From NCBI GenBank assembly GCA_013396915.1, contig VWZL01002491.1, positions 270,393 through 334,392 of the forward strand: 64,000 bases of DNA. Reading direction: 5' to 3'. The notes under the pieces are model-generated. The model was given only the letters and a program-made list of their open reading frames with translations. It had not been told where the DNA came from and made no database searches. The position numbers and the translations under genes were made by a program. This DNA comes from Stercorarius parasiticus. Lineage: Eukaryota; Chordata; Aves; Charadriiformes; Stercorariidae. Below are positions 34,991-47,066 of this stretch, piece after piece (positions within the stretch are counted from its first letter, which is position 1; each line of letters opens with the position of its first letter).

Positions 34991-37900
34991 AAGTGCCTTG
35001 TTAAAAATCAGTTATATATATATTTATGTATGTATATGTATACACATATATACAGTTATTTCAAATGAACATATTTCACTAATAATTTGCTGACAATTTA
35101 TTCTGTCAACTGAGTAACTCAGAAACTGAAGTTAACCCAAACTGAAGAACTCAGAAAACATATGTCAGTAATTTCAGGATGAAAGAAATTATCTGAAAAT
35201 ATAGATTTCTGCACTGTCTAGTAACTAAAATATTTTTAGGAAATGAAAACAAACCCATGAAATAAGCTTCTAGGTGAGAAAAAAAATTGAAATCATCAAA
35301 CTATCAATACATTTTGGGTTTGCCAGACTGTAAACAATCGATATAAATCTCACCTGAAATTAAGCTGTAAATATCATTTATTTGCATATCACCATTTAGT
35401 TGCATTTCAGTCACAAAAACTTTGAAGAAACTCAGTTTTGTGTTCACTGCAGCTATGTTTTCTAATACTCCTAGTTATGTGCTACAAGCTGTATGTAATT
35501 AGGCGTGATGAACTTTGTCCATTAACAGGGACAAACACAAGGGTTAAAACTTAAGTGTGAACAAAATACAGGGCAAAACGAAGCAGAAAATGTATTGACT
35601 ACAGAAAGGTCTTCCTAGATTTGGGGAATTCTGGACAAAAGCTTATGTGCATCAAAAGATATCAAAAAGAAGTTGTAATTCTTGTTTAAAAGAAAAAAGT
35701 AGAAGAAAAAAAAGGTGGACTGCAGCCCTTCAGAGTTACCTTCTACTTATCCAGTGATCTGCTGTTAAACAAAGCCCTGTACTCCATGCCAGGAGTGTAC
35801 AAACCCTGCAGAGGAACCAGACAGTGAATATACAGCTGTTCATTGTGGTTCTTACTGCAATAATGAAATTAACTTTTAGACATTTTCTGCATGACTAATC
35901 TCTCTTGATTACATTTTGAAGTTTTTCAGTGAGTGGTTAATTAATGATGGACAAGGCCTCCTCTGTGGTTCTGCTGTCGCTAGTACAAAAGGACCGCTGG
36001 GCTTTGGCGCACAGGTCTCCACTGTTTGGACTCGTCCCTATTAGATTGTTCCTTGCCTTCCCTTGGAGGCAACGGAGATACAGTGAACCTCAGTGCTGGA
36101 ATCAGTACCCTGTAGAGCCATCAGCAGATGAACTCCATTTCCTCCTCGTGAAAAGGGAACTTTGAGGGGACTTATTGCTGTCCAAGAACAGCAGCCTCCC
36201 CCCAGCCTGCCAGATCAAAAATGAGGAAGAGAAGTGGGTGTTCGGTGCTGAATGGAAGGACGAGGCCTGCATGGAATTCCTGTCTGTCAGACTTTGTTCT
36301 CTTGATTTAAGAAATATTTCTAATATTGTTAATCTATTCCTGGAGATAGGTACACAAATGCTTACCATCATGTCAATGCATCCACTGCACGCTTAAACTT
36401 TTACACAGGCATCTTGATCAGGACCTGACAGAGACCTATCCTGTCAATGGGGGAAATATCTATCCCTCAATGAAAGCATCTAATAACACTTCTAGGAGAT
36501 TCACATGATTTTTTTTCCTTCCCTACAGTTGTCTTCCACAAAAATATTTGTGAAAAGAGATGATGTGCCCACAGGTTTCAGGACACTTAACATCAGAACT
36601 GCAGAATGCCCCTCAAGCATAGCAGGCATTTGCTTCAGACCAATTTTCCATCAGCCGTGATGCAACTGTGCACACAAGAATGTTCTCTTTGCAAATCTCT
36701 TTTACAAACTGAGGCTAATACCTGGAGTGTCTAGACCAGAGACGCACGACAAGGATGTGAAGCTCTTTATAAAATTTGACTGAATGCAAATCAATATTAC
36801 AAACATACCCATAATAAGGGATCCATTACCGCTACAATATATAAACCAGCACTGTGGCAGCCAGCAAGCACTTGTAAGGTATGTGTCAGGAGTGGGAAAT
36901 TCTTTTTTCAACTCTTTGGGAATATGCAGCGATACAATATCACTGAAACCGGAAAATATTATAAGCATACCCATACGTTCATAACCTTAAACAGAGTTAT
37001 CCACCACAGTATATTCTCCTGTGCTTCAGTCCCAGTATGGTAAGGTTTACTTTAGGCTTTTAATCTGATCATGCGTACCCCTAATTGTTTAAACTATAAT
37101 TATAGATGTTAAATTGTTTTGCCTTCTATGAAAAATGCGCTTTGGAGAGACCAAAACAGAAATTAAATGCATGTAAAATAACAAAACTGTTTCAATGGCA
37201 CTAATTGCAAAACAATTTTTAAAAGTGTCTTTTGATGAAATAATTGTTTTAATTATACAGTATACTTAGGTTTACCAACTATAAACCCTTCAGCTTTTAG
37301 CATTAAGATAATTTCATGTGTACTGCTTTCCCACACTTTTTTTCAGAGCGTAAATAAACTAGAAATATTAATCACTGCAAAAGGACATCAGAACAATGCA
37401 GAAGGAAAAGTGGTGATCTCTCTACATATAACAGGGTTCCATCATACTACTAGCATCCATTGTTAATGGATTTATCTAAATGCAAACAGGCAATTCAGTA
37501 ATTGCCTAGGAGAAACCTTAATACTGGGGCACTAGTAAGGAGACCAAACCTTAGGTAATTCAGAAACTGAGTGGAGCTCAGTGAGGTCCCTCCTGTTGCA
37601 GGAGGACCACACTGAGGTAGGTCTTCTAGCAGGAAGTCCTCACAAAGGAAAAGGTTCCCACGCCTGCCTGCCTGCCTTAAACTCACAGATCCATAGATGG
37701 CTCATTTCAAAACCAAAATAAGATGCTTCTTGACTGCACGCTGTGGCAAACCATAAATTCGCTGTGGTACATTGTCCATTCTCTCACGGAAAAAATAAAT
37801 GCAATAATTGTTATCTACATGGCAGCAACTTTCCTCTGGGTTGGTCTTAAAGTTTTCTTTGAGCATGAGACACCTAGAAAAGGTGTTAAAAATCAAATAT

Positions 37901-40900
37901 TGTAGTAGGGAAAATTAATTCAATAAAATTACTATTAAAGGTAATTAAATGATATCTCCAGCCAAATACCTCAAACTTGGTATTGTATTTATTGTCGAGT
38001 GGATACAGACATAGTAAATGTCTTCTGACGTGGTAGGAAGGGGAGCGGAAAGGAGATATTTGTGGTACAGAATGAACGTGGAAAGGAGATGTTGGAGAGA
38101 GACGCTGTAGATGTAGACATGCTCTGGCAGAATCGCAAACATTTTTACAGCTATAAAACACACAAATATCTTCTCGGTTTAAAAATATGCCTGCAAAGAA
38201 CTACTTTATATTATTCTGTGAAACAACTACAGTAACAACTGCTTGTATTCTCACTGCCTGCAAAAGCTCAACACAGCAGTGAGGAGGCTCCTGCTTCAGT
38301 AAAAGTCACAGTATTACTCTTACGAAATTTCAGAACTATCAGTCCTTCACAAGACAAAGAAAAATCCTTCTGTGCTCTGACTGCTGAATCAGTTAGTGTA
38401 AATAGAGCAAAAACAGAGGAACTGCTTGGCAGGATTTTAAGTAGTCTTATCTCTACACTGCATTCTCGCTTGTACAGCACCTCAGTACATGCACAATAGT
38501 TTTCGTGTTGGTCTTGCTCTCACCTTGTAATCCACCAATCAAACTGGTTGAAGGATGCCAGAGACTAACGTATCTGTTTAAACTTTCCCACCTGGTAATT
38601 GCATTTCGAATTTTCTGGCTGAAAAATTTATCTCACTGAGCTTTTTTGTGAGGAATGTTATTTTAAATAGTCTTACTGATTAATTCATGTTTTCAACTCA
38701 TTGAATTTCCACACTGCCCTTGAATTTCTTCCATTATGAGGCAAAAAACCCCTTCTACAACATATTTTATTATAAAAGATAATGTTGAAGCCTTCAGAAG
38801 TGTTATGGGTCATAGCTTCAGCAGGTATTAATGGATGGTCTCTACTACAGGCAATAGGTTAATGCCAAATATTGCTAGCTGGGGTTCTGGTTGTCTCTCT
38901 GCCTAGCTAGCCAACCACTAAAGTCTTAATCAATGTTACTTGCTGTATCTAGGTATTGAACTATAAATACACACACTTATATACATGTGTTTATTGCTGC
39001 AATTTTCTGAACAAGCCTTGATAAGAAAAGATATCATTACTGTCTTGTACCTCTTTTCTACAACGATTATAATCTCAGAGAATTCATGCTCCTCAGCTGC
39101 AAAAGTGTTATTTTTTAATTTTACTTTTTTACTTTCTTTCCATTGTTTGTCAAATATTCTTTTTCTGGAACATATTATGTAACACTGGTCAAAACCATGC
39201 AACAAAAATGTTTCAAAATAAAAACTGTCATAAGGTTGATACAATCTCTTTGCATAGGCAGAGGCATCTGATCATTATGGGGCACATTTTCATCAGTAAC
39301 AAAAGTTTATTGGCTGTATCTTTAAAACTGACAGTGTCTTTCAGGATCTATCAAATATATCATAACATAAGCTATCAAAATGAATAAAATATAAAGTGCA
39401 TACTTCTTAGAGACATCATCTCCAAGCACGTAAACTTTTATCTTACTTTTGAAAAAATGTCAAATCACTTGGAGCAGCACTTTTAAAAATACGATTTATG
39501 AGAAAGGCTTATTTTAGAGGCTTTGAGAACTACACAAAAGTCCTTCAAACAGCAGGGCTACCACAACTTTTAACAGAGAAAGTAGTAAAACAGGTGAAGG
39601 ACAGGAGAAGGTAAGAGAGAATCATGGTCCCTGCACTCAATCAAATGTTTCTGCATTTGGTAAACAGCTCTAAGAATTAAGTATGTTATAGCTGATAAAA
39701 CACTTGCAAGTTGCCAATTTGCATTCAACAGATTAGATGTTTGTAGCATAATAGATGCTGCCACACTAAGGTGCCAGAAGACTGCTCTGAGTGTATGGAT
39801 AGATGAGGACCTCACAGCTGAGGCAAAGAGGTTGATATGGGAACAGCCCAGTCATGCAAAAACATAGTGCTCTTTTCAGTAAAGCCTCTTCATAACGTAG
39901 GAATCAGTGTACGGTATTATTATTGACACAGCACTCAATATATGACATTGTTCTTACATTACAAACATTAGAGCTTCTCAAGGTGATTTACTGTTAAAAC
40001 AAGTAGTCACTACTAAGCCTGGCCATCGTTTTAGCTGTATGACATCCAGGTGAATTAATACAAGCCATTCTGCCCTGGCTCTACACAGGCTCTCTAAATT
40101 CTTCCCATACTTGCTGGTCAAAGATATGTCTGCTAACTGCATCACCGTACTACATTTGACAGGCTGAAATAAAAGACAATTCAGCTCAGTTTCAAAGGTT
40201 GTTTTTAATCTCATCCAACTTCAGCTGCCTAGAGTGAGGTGACTAGACTAAGCTAATCACCTCAGGTCCTTCTGTAGATATCAGCGGAGCAAGACCACCT
40301 GAAGAGTGAGATTTAAAAGACAATTTTGTTCTGAGCACATATAATAGAATAGGACGAGATGTCCTCTCCAAGTGCTTCATTATTTCTGTTGACTACCCAG
40401 GAAACTTAGATTAACTTAGATTAGAAACTAACTTCTAGATGAATGTGAGACAGCTCCTGGTTATTTTGATACGGAATTGGTTAAGAACAGCTGTGAGAGC
40501 AGCCTTATACAGACAGCATTAAAGATAATTCTTGCTTCAGGCAATTCACAAATTAAGCTAAACTAAAATCCCATTTCAGCTATAAAACTATTTTAAAAGA
40601 TGCTTTTTGGGTCCATATTATAGATCTTAATGGGAGAAGGGTGCCATATGGAGGGATTTCATTTTGTTAAGAGATACTCAGTGCTCTTATCTCCCTATGT
40701 AGAACATGGAAATTGAAAGCAAACGTAATGCTTATCATATATTTTGGAAGCAATTGTCATTTTAAATACAGAGAACTTTATTAATACAGCAATGGGATAC
40801 AGAAATACTGAAGTGAGAGATCTCAGAGCAAAGGCTCTTTTAACTCAGTTAACGCCATCTAGCTGTATGTAGTTATTTTGCATTTATTGGTTTGCATATA

Positions 40901-41689
40901 TGGATCATGGCTCTTTAAAATGTCCTGTATTATTTTCCAAAGATCATTTCCAAAGAGAAATTGTAATTTGCCAAATACAACTGGCATATAAAATAATAGC
41001 TAATGTAACCGTATGAGGAAATTGCTGTCAAGTTGTTTACCAACTGTCCAGTACGATCAAACATGGTCTTGTGATTATTTTCCTGTTCTGCTTGAGAAAA
41101 GAAATTGATTTGACTTCCAAATCCAGGCTTTTGTCCCAGTAGCCTTTGAATTCTGGGAGTACAGAAGTATTTTTTAACCTCCTTGGCCAAACAAAGGATT
41201 TCATGCACTCAAGAGTGAATCTCATCAAACCCTCCATGGCCAAGAAGTGTCTGCTGATACAATGGGGGAGAAAATCCTTCAATGAGGATGAGAAGAAGGA
41301 GCATTCTTGAGAGGGTGGCTCCGCCCTTACAAAGTAGATCATAGGTATGCAGATTTAGTTCACTCCTACCTATACAGAAATCTGCTGCGAAAAACATGTG
41401 CTTATCTAAAAATGCTGGTGATACTGCCACTATCCATGTTCTTTCTACTGGTTTCCTACTTTCTATGCCCTAAAACCCGAGATGATTTGCTTTACCGCTA
41501 AAGCCCTACCCCATCAAGCTGCCTCATTCTTAGGAGGAGTTCCCTACAGTCCTCTGCAAAGCTGTCTTAATTATCGCATTTCAGATCCTGTCTTTGATAT
41601 GTTGCTTATAGAAAACTCATAGCTGGCCTGCTGCTTTCCTTTGAACACTGATTTTTTGGCTGACCAGTACTGTCACATTGCTTCCTTAT
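34991..41689. other. Gene-free stretch
   Basis: Long AT-rich stretch without a supportable gene or named repeat. It includes a TA-rich microsatellite (35011-35054) and a stretch at 37070-37290 rich in ATTA/AATTGT words that might be conserved non-coding sequence. The 101-102-codon minus-strand frames near 39.0 and 41.1 kb have no domains. Confidence 0.6.
35011..35054. repeat. TA/TATG-rich microsatellite
   Basis: GTTATATATATATTTATGTA continues as TGTATATGTATACACATATA: imperfect alternating T/A with TATG and TACA units. Confidence 0.85.
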
Positions 41690-41860
41690 GCTCCCCCGTC
41701 TGTCTAGCCCCATCTGTTGTCTCTTGTTTCATACTTAGATTATAAGCTCTATGGCAGAGGAACTGCCTTTTTGTTCTGAGTTCATTTAGCGCCTAAAACA
41801 ATGCAGGCTTCACCCATCACTAGAGCTTCCCAGCACTAAAATAATACAAACAAGCAAACA
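41690..41860 (+). mobile_element. Old amniote interspersed repeat (copy 2)
   Basis: CATCTGTTGTCTCTTGTTTC, ATACTTAGATTATAAGCTCT, CTGCCTTTTTGTTCTGAGTT, TAGCGCCTAAAACAATGCAG and AAAATAATACAAACAAG follow, in order, the amniote repeat with ATACTTAGATTGTAAGCTCT, CTGTCTTTTTGTTCTGTGTT, CAGCGCCTAGCACAATGGGG and GTAATACAAATAATAA. The A/T-rich end suggests the 3' end lies to the right. This is the same family as the antisense copy at 31790-31922. Confidence 0.75.
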
Positions 41861-44800
41861 TTCTCACAAATAACCCAGCTGGAGCACCGGATACGGACAC
41901 TGCCTCACAGATACCACAACACAGAGGAATCAGATTCCACCAAAACTAAATTACCCGGCAATACTGGTCCATTTGGTCATCGCTGCAAAACTTGTCAAGT
42001 TGTTGCATTGCGCTCTTTAGGTCGGAGCTTGGCTCCCCATGTCTTGACTCTTCTAAAGTACGCAGCCTCAGAATCTCCCTTTCTCTATTTTAACAGAAAA
42101 AGTTGGAGCTTGAAACGAGCTCCCTTGAAGCCAACTTGGATGTAAGGAGATGTTTACTCAAACCTCCATTGGTTTAAGGCATTGCTGCTTTCATGGTGTG
42201 TGTTACCATGCCTTGGGCCATACCTCATTCACAGAAGAGATGGAGGAACAGCATGTGTGAGTGCTCCTCAACTGTTCTGTGCAAAGTCCAGGACGTGCGC
42301 AGACTTGTGGCAGGTTTCTAACTACACCCTTTTTTCCCCCACCTCCTGTCTGTCTCAGTCTTGCCTGGAATACTGCTCTCTCAGCTGCCTTGCTCACCAG
42401 CTCACATGTTGGTTTCCGTGCACCCCTGGCCAGGTTGGATTCCAAGTCTAACTCCTCAGGCTCTTCTGCCTAGATCCTCACAACAGTGCAAGAAATACAT
42501 ATGGTTCATCAGCCAAATCTCTACTTGTGTCCCCCTCTAGGGGGGACATAAGATTATGAAGCCACTCTGAGCAGATCCCAGAAGAGCAAAGAAACAAAAC
42601 ACCACGTATGTCTCTGGATGCTTCAAATGATGCATCCTATAACATCTCTGAAACTCCATGGATGCAGAATCTGAGTCCATCGGGAGTGACCAACACAACT
42701 GGGGAAGTTCACAGTGCTTACAGCTACCCTCATAAGTTGCCTGGAGATTCTGGCAAGGGATGTTGCATTCCCATTTTCAAGGCTGCCTGTATACAGATGA
42801 GCAGAATTTGGGACAGGATTTCTCTTGTGGTTCTTAAAGTGCTGATTAGTTTAATTAACTTTTTCATGAAAGTAAAATAGGGAATAAATTTTAGCTGTAT
42901 TCCTATGAGATCAGATTATTAATGGGTCTCACTAACTTAGATTTCTTCAAGCACCTCTCTTTCATATTTTCAGTATTTTGCTGATTTGATTACATAGAAG
43001 AGGTGGCAGCACGATGACTGCTAATTAGAACTGAACTCTCAAATTATTACCAGTCCATCTTTTTCTGGGTTTCATATTAGCAGATGAATACAAAAAGATA
43101 ATGTGTGTACAGCTATGTTTACCTCTAATACTGAAACCCTTCTTGTTCATACATGTCTGCTTTAAAAGTCTTTTAGCCTGAAGAACTGATACCAAAAAAA
43201 CAATATAAAGAAATCCAAAAGTTCAGCTAAAAAAGGAGGTGTTACCACAAATAAAGTTTTGTAACTGCAGTGATCAGGAATGTTCTTGAGCTGAGAATTT
43301 TTGATGGTATCATTAATAAGCAGTGGTAATACTTGTACGCAGGCATCAGCTGTAAATTATGGTTTACATACAGTCACTATATAGCCCTCAGGGATTCAAG
43401 GACCTCATCTGGGAGGTTCCAGAAATACTCAGCACGAATGAACTTTAATAGGAGCTGAGGATGTTCACCAGCCTGCACTACTATGACCACAAAACACAAC
43501 TGTGCAGTCCATGCTGAAATAATCATGAGGTAAGTACCTGGTAATTTCTCTTTTCTAGCCAAAGTGCACATTACTCATTAATTGCAGTTAAGCCACCTAA
43601 GCGCAATTATCAAGTATTCTACAGAAACATGTAATTTCTATGCAGATTGTATTTGGCAAGAAAGCTCCATGAATCTACTGTGTTATTCTGCGTTGCCACA
43701 TATATGTGGACAATGCAAACCAAGCTATTAACAAAGCAAATAACCCTGAAAGAAATTCAATATTTTAATATTTATTGCTGCCACAGACTCACCTTCTAGG
43801 ATTACCAAAGTAGTTTAAAGCATAGAAAAGAGTAGATTATGAAGGACATAAAGATACATTTGTTTATCTGACATGCAGGATGCCTAAAGAAGTTAAGTCC
43901 AGTACTCTGGCTTCTCAGCTGTTCTGGATTTTACAACAAAATGACAATGATATGTCCAGGTGGCAAAAATTCTGTTTTAACAGCTGCATCAACCGCTCAA
44001 AACTCAAAAGCAGCATCTTAACAGATTAACAGTTCTCCATAATATTATCTTTGTAGCATGCAATTTGTTCCCAATGATAATTAGGTATTTAGAAACACAC
44101 ATAATTAGAGAGAAATGACTGCATGATTTTTCATTTGCGACAAATCTACTGTCAGGAAAGAAGATCCACTATGGGGGCGAATGCGATTCTGGTACTAGAA
44201 CTGGTGTCAGAAGGATATGAAAAAATGTGCTTTAAACTATCTAGATGGTAAAATAACGTTGGACCAATACAGACCTAAACACAGTTAATTTGTGCATGAT
44301 ATGTTTGTCTCCATTCTGTTTCTAACATGCATTTCACAAGTGTGGGTACTGACGGGAATATACAAGATTTAGTAAAGGATGAACTAGAATATTTTTTTTT
44401 CTCTTAAATATATCTTTCCTAGTCTAATTTAAGTTAAAAGATAAAACATTCAAGGGACCATTATTTCTAGAAGGCATTAGTTTCTTCTTTCTTATTTTTG
44501 TGTACCTACTGCAGGGCTCTATTTCTGTTTGCCTTTGCTGCTGCACTACCTGTCACTAAAATACATCTTTAACTGTATATCATTTTTCCTCTGGATTTTA
44601 TTTACCATGTCACTCACCAGCTAGCTTCATATAAGTACACCTCAAGCTACTGGAAAAGAGCATTCTCCACATTCACTACTAATATCATTCCACAGATTGA
44701 GTAGAGTGCTTTATGAGAGACACTGCTATCATCCAAAGACAAATCATCTCTATGACATATTCAGTCGGCTTTTACCCAGGGCTTAAAATCATACATCTAC

Positions 44801-46040
44801 AGCACTAAAATGTTTAAGCTGGCCTTACAGCATCCTTCTTCTGAGAAATTGATAGTTCTTTTTGTGCAGCAACAAAAAGCTCCTCATTTCCTCAATTACA
44901 GGTGCACATGTACGCACACATACATACCTCCACCTTTATAGAATGTGTGCATCCAACAGCATCCACACTCAGAAGAACCCATTAAAACACACTTAAGTGG
45001 CAATAGCCAGCATTCGAACATTGAGGCTGTTTGTACAAATATAATTTTTTCCTTTCTTATGTCCAACCTATGCAATGTTGCAGGTGTTCTGCAGAAACAT
45101 ACGACAATATTATGTTATTGAAGACTGTATCACAATGCTCTCACCCAGGGGAACTGAAAAATGGCTGCACAGCCAAATCTGGCAAACCATTGTTTCCAAG
45201 AACTTGGCTCTCCAGTTTCAATTATTTCCTTTTAAAACAATCTCTAAAGCCTTTTTTTCTGGCTTTTGCTGTTTGTTTTAAAAGAAAAGGCTTTAAAAAT
45301 TTGCTAGCATAACTGCAATGTTCCCCCCAAAGCACCAGTGCTTGGTACTGGACCTATCAGCTGCACCACACAACTCTTCAACTTTATGTTCAGGACCAAA
45401 TATGTGAATTGTCAACAATAATCCTGTGGGTGAAAATTATCTTTTTATGACCCTCCAGATGGGGCAAAACGATAAGTCTCAGTGGCAGGTCTGGAGAGGT
45501 ACGGCTGTAGAGCAGAGAGCCGGCTCCTTCCTCCCCACTGCTCCAGCAGCTCAAATACTCTATGGTGCAGCCTGTGCCGCTACAGCTGCTCTGGCAGCAA
45601 TGTGAACCTGAATCTTTAAAAATGTTTGAGTTCAGTTATTATTTTGGCCAGCTGCCAATTTTTCCTGTGAAATGCAGCTAAAAGAAAGAAAACTGTGATG
45701 TTCTACAGTTTATGATTCCACTAAACTGGACCGAATTCAGGGAACAAAGAAATGGCACTTCTTTAGTTCATGGGTTTTTTTCCTTGACCAAATTTAAAAG
45801 TCCGCTGTAAACAACCGAAGTGTTAGAAATTGCCTTTGAAAGTAACCATATTTTTCTGCAAAAATCTTTCATTCCAATGGTCAGGGAAAGTTAGCAGATA
45901 GCCCTAAGTTTGTCTAAATATATGTTTCATATATAACTACACAAGCACTTCACAAACAAGTTTATAAACACAATAAAAATGGGGACCCACGTGACAGCAG
46001 TTGCATTTAAACTTGTTAATTGCTTCAAATTATTGCTTCA
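41861..46040. other. Gene-free stretch
   Basis: No supportable gene. GC-richer patches lie at about 42100-42480 and 45480-45600. A short hairpin with arms TGTCCCCC/GGGGGACA lies near 42530-42550. The words at 43415-43480 (CCAGAAATACTCAGCAC, ACTTTAATAGGAGCTGAGGA) recall another old amniote repeat, but too weakly to call. Confidence 0.55.
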
Positions 46041-46240
46041 AAATTGCTTTACTGTGAGGGTGGTGAGACACTGGCCCAGGCTGCCCAGAGAAGCTGTGGC
46101 TGCCCCATCCCTGGAGGTGTCCAAGGCCAGGCTGGATGGGGCTTTGTAGTGGGAGGTGTCCCCGCCCAGGGCAGGGGGGTTGAACAAGATAATCTTTAAG
46201 GTCCCTTCTAACCCGAACCATTCTATGATTCTATGATTCT
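46041..46240 (+). mobile_element. CR1 LINE, short 3' end
   Basis: Starts at about TTGCTTTACTGTGAGGGTGG and runs through TGGTGAGACACTGGCCCAGG, CCCATCCCTGGAGGTGTCCA and the 3' UTR to a tail with two ATTCTATG-type units (ATTCTATGATTCTATGATTC). A few bases are lost after GGATGGGGCTTTG, where CR1 normally has AGCAACCTGGTC, so ORF2 ends abnormally. About 200 bases in all, a typical strongly 5'-truncated copy. Confidence 0.96.
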
Positions 46241-46597
46241 AAATAGCCAGCAGGAGATACAGACAACCTTACACATAGTTACTAATGCTGTATACACAGA
46301 CCAACTGAAGTCAGTAACAGTATGCGAAAACAAACTTCTGCTTAGCGTGTAAGGAATCAGAATTTGAGCATAAGTAAGCACAAGGAGTCCGTTAACCCTC
46401 TTAATTTACAATATCCAAAGTAATTCCCCACAGCTAGTTCAGAACAGCAAAGTTCAGAGTACTGAGGTACTTCTGTCCACTTACTCTGAGTAGCTCTCTC
46501 AAGATACGCAAATTGTACTTTTACATATCTCCAAGTTCTCAATTTCTACATAATTTCTATTTAAAAGATCAGCATCACAAAGCGTTTCTTTCTTTTC

Positions 46598-46661
46598 TTC
46601 CCAATATGGAACAAGTTCTATGTTGGGAAGTTCCACATGTTGTTCCCAATATGGAACAACA
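46598..46661. repeat. 17-bp direct repeat with nested hairpin
   Basis: TTCCCAATATGGAACAA occurs at 46598-46614 and again, identically, at 46643-46659, a 45-bp period. The second copy sits in a hairpin with arms TGTTGTTCC (46638-46646) and GGAACAACA (46653-46661) and loop CAATAT. Confidence 0.85.
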
Positions 46662-47030
46662 AACATGGCCAAGTTTCACAAGTCTTTATGTGCAGCGAAC
46701 AGAAGTGAGTACTGCAGCACTTACATAATCAAGGTTCAATATTTAATGATGCATCACAGTGATACGTCATTGAGTGACACTGAGGTAGGATTTGTATGGG
46801 GAGATGGTATTGACGAAGCGCTAAATTAAAAAATCACAGACTTTCTTAAACAGGACCCCTTCTTCAGACTTGAGCTTTCTAAAGAGAGGGTTCCCAAGGG
46901 TGTTACGATTCAGCTGACTAAGAACTGTGAAATTTTATCAATTTTTTATCTATGCACACACATGCACATGCATACACATTTAAAAACGCACACAAATGTC
47001 TCAACATTTCTAAAATAATACAGGTTATCT

Positions 47031-47066
47031 GTTTTTTTTTTGTTTTTGTTTGTTTGTTTGTTTTTA
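47031..47066. repeat. T-run and (GTTT)n microsatellite
   Basis: G followed by ten Ts, then GTTTTT and three GTTT units, then GTTTTTAAA. Confidence 0.9.

Noticed and set aside
43415..43480. Possible copy of an old amniote repeat with ATTGACTTCAATGGGAG-type words (also near 52440)
   Set aside because: Only short word-level similarity; cannot be separated from chance without a search.
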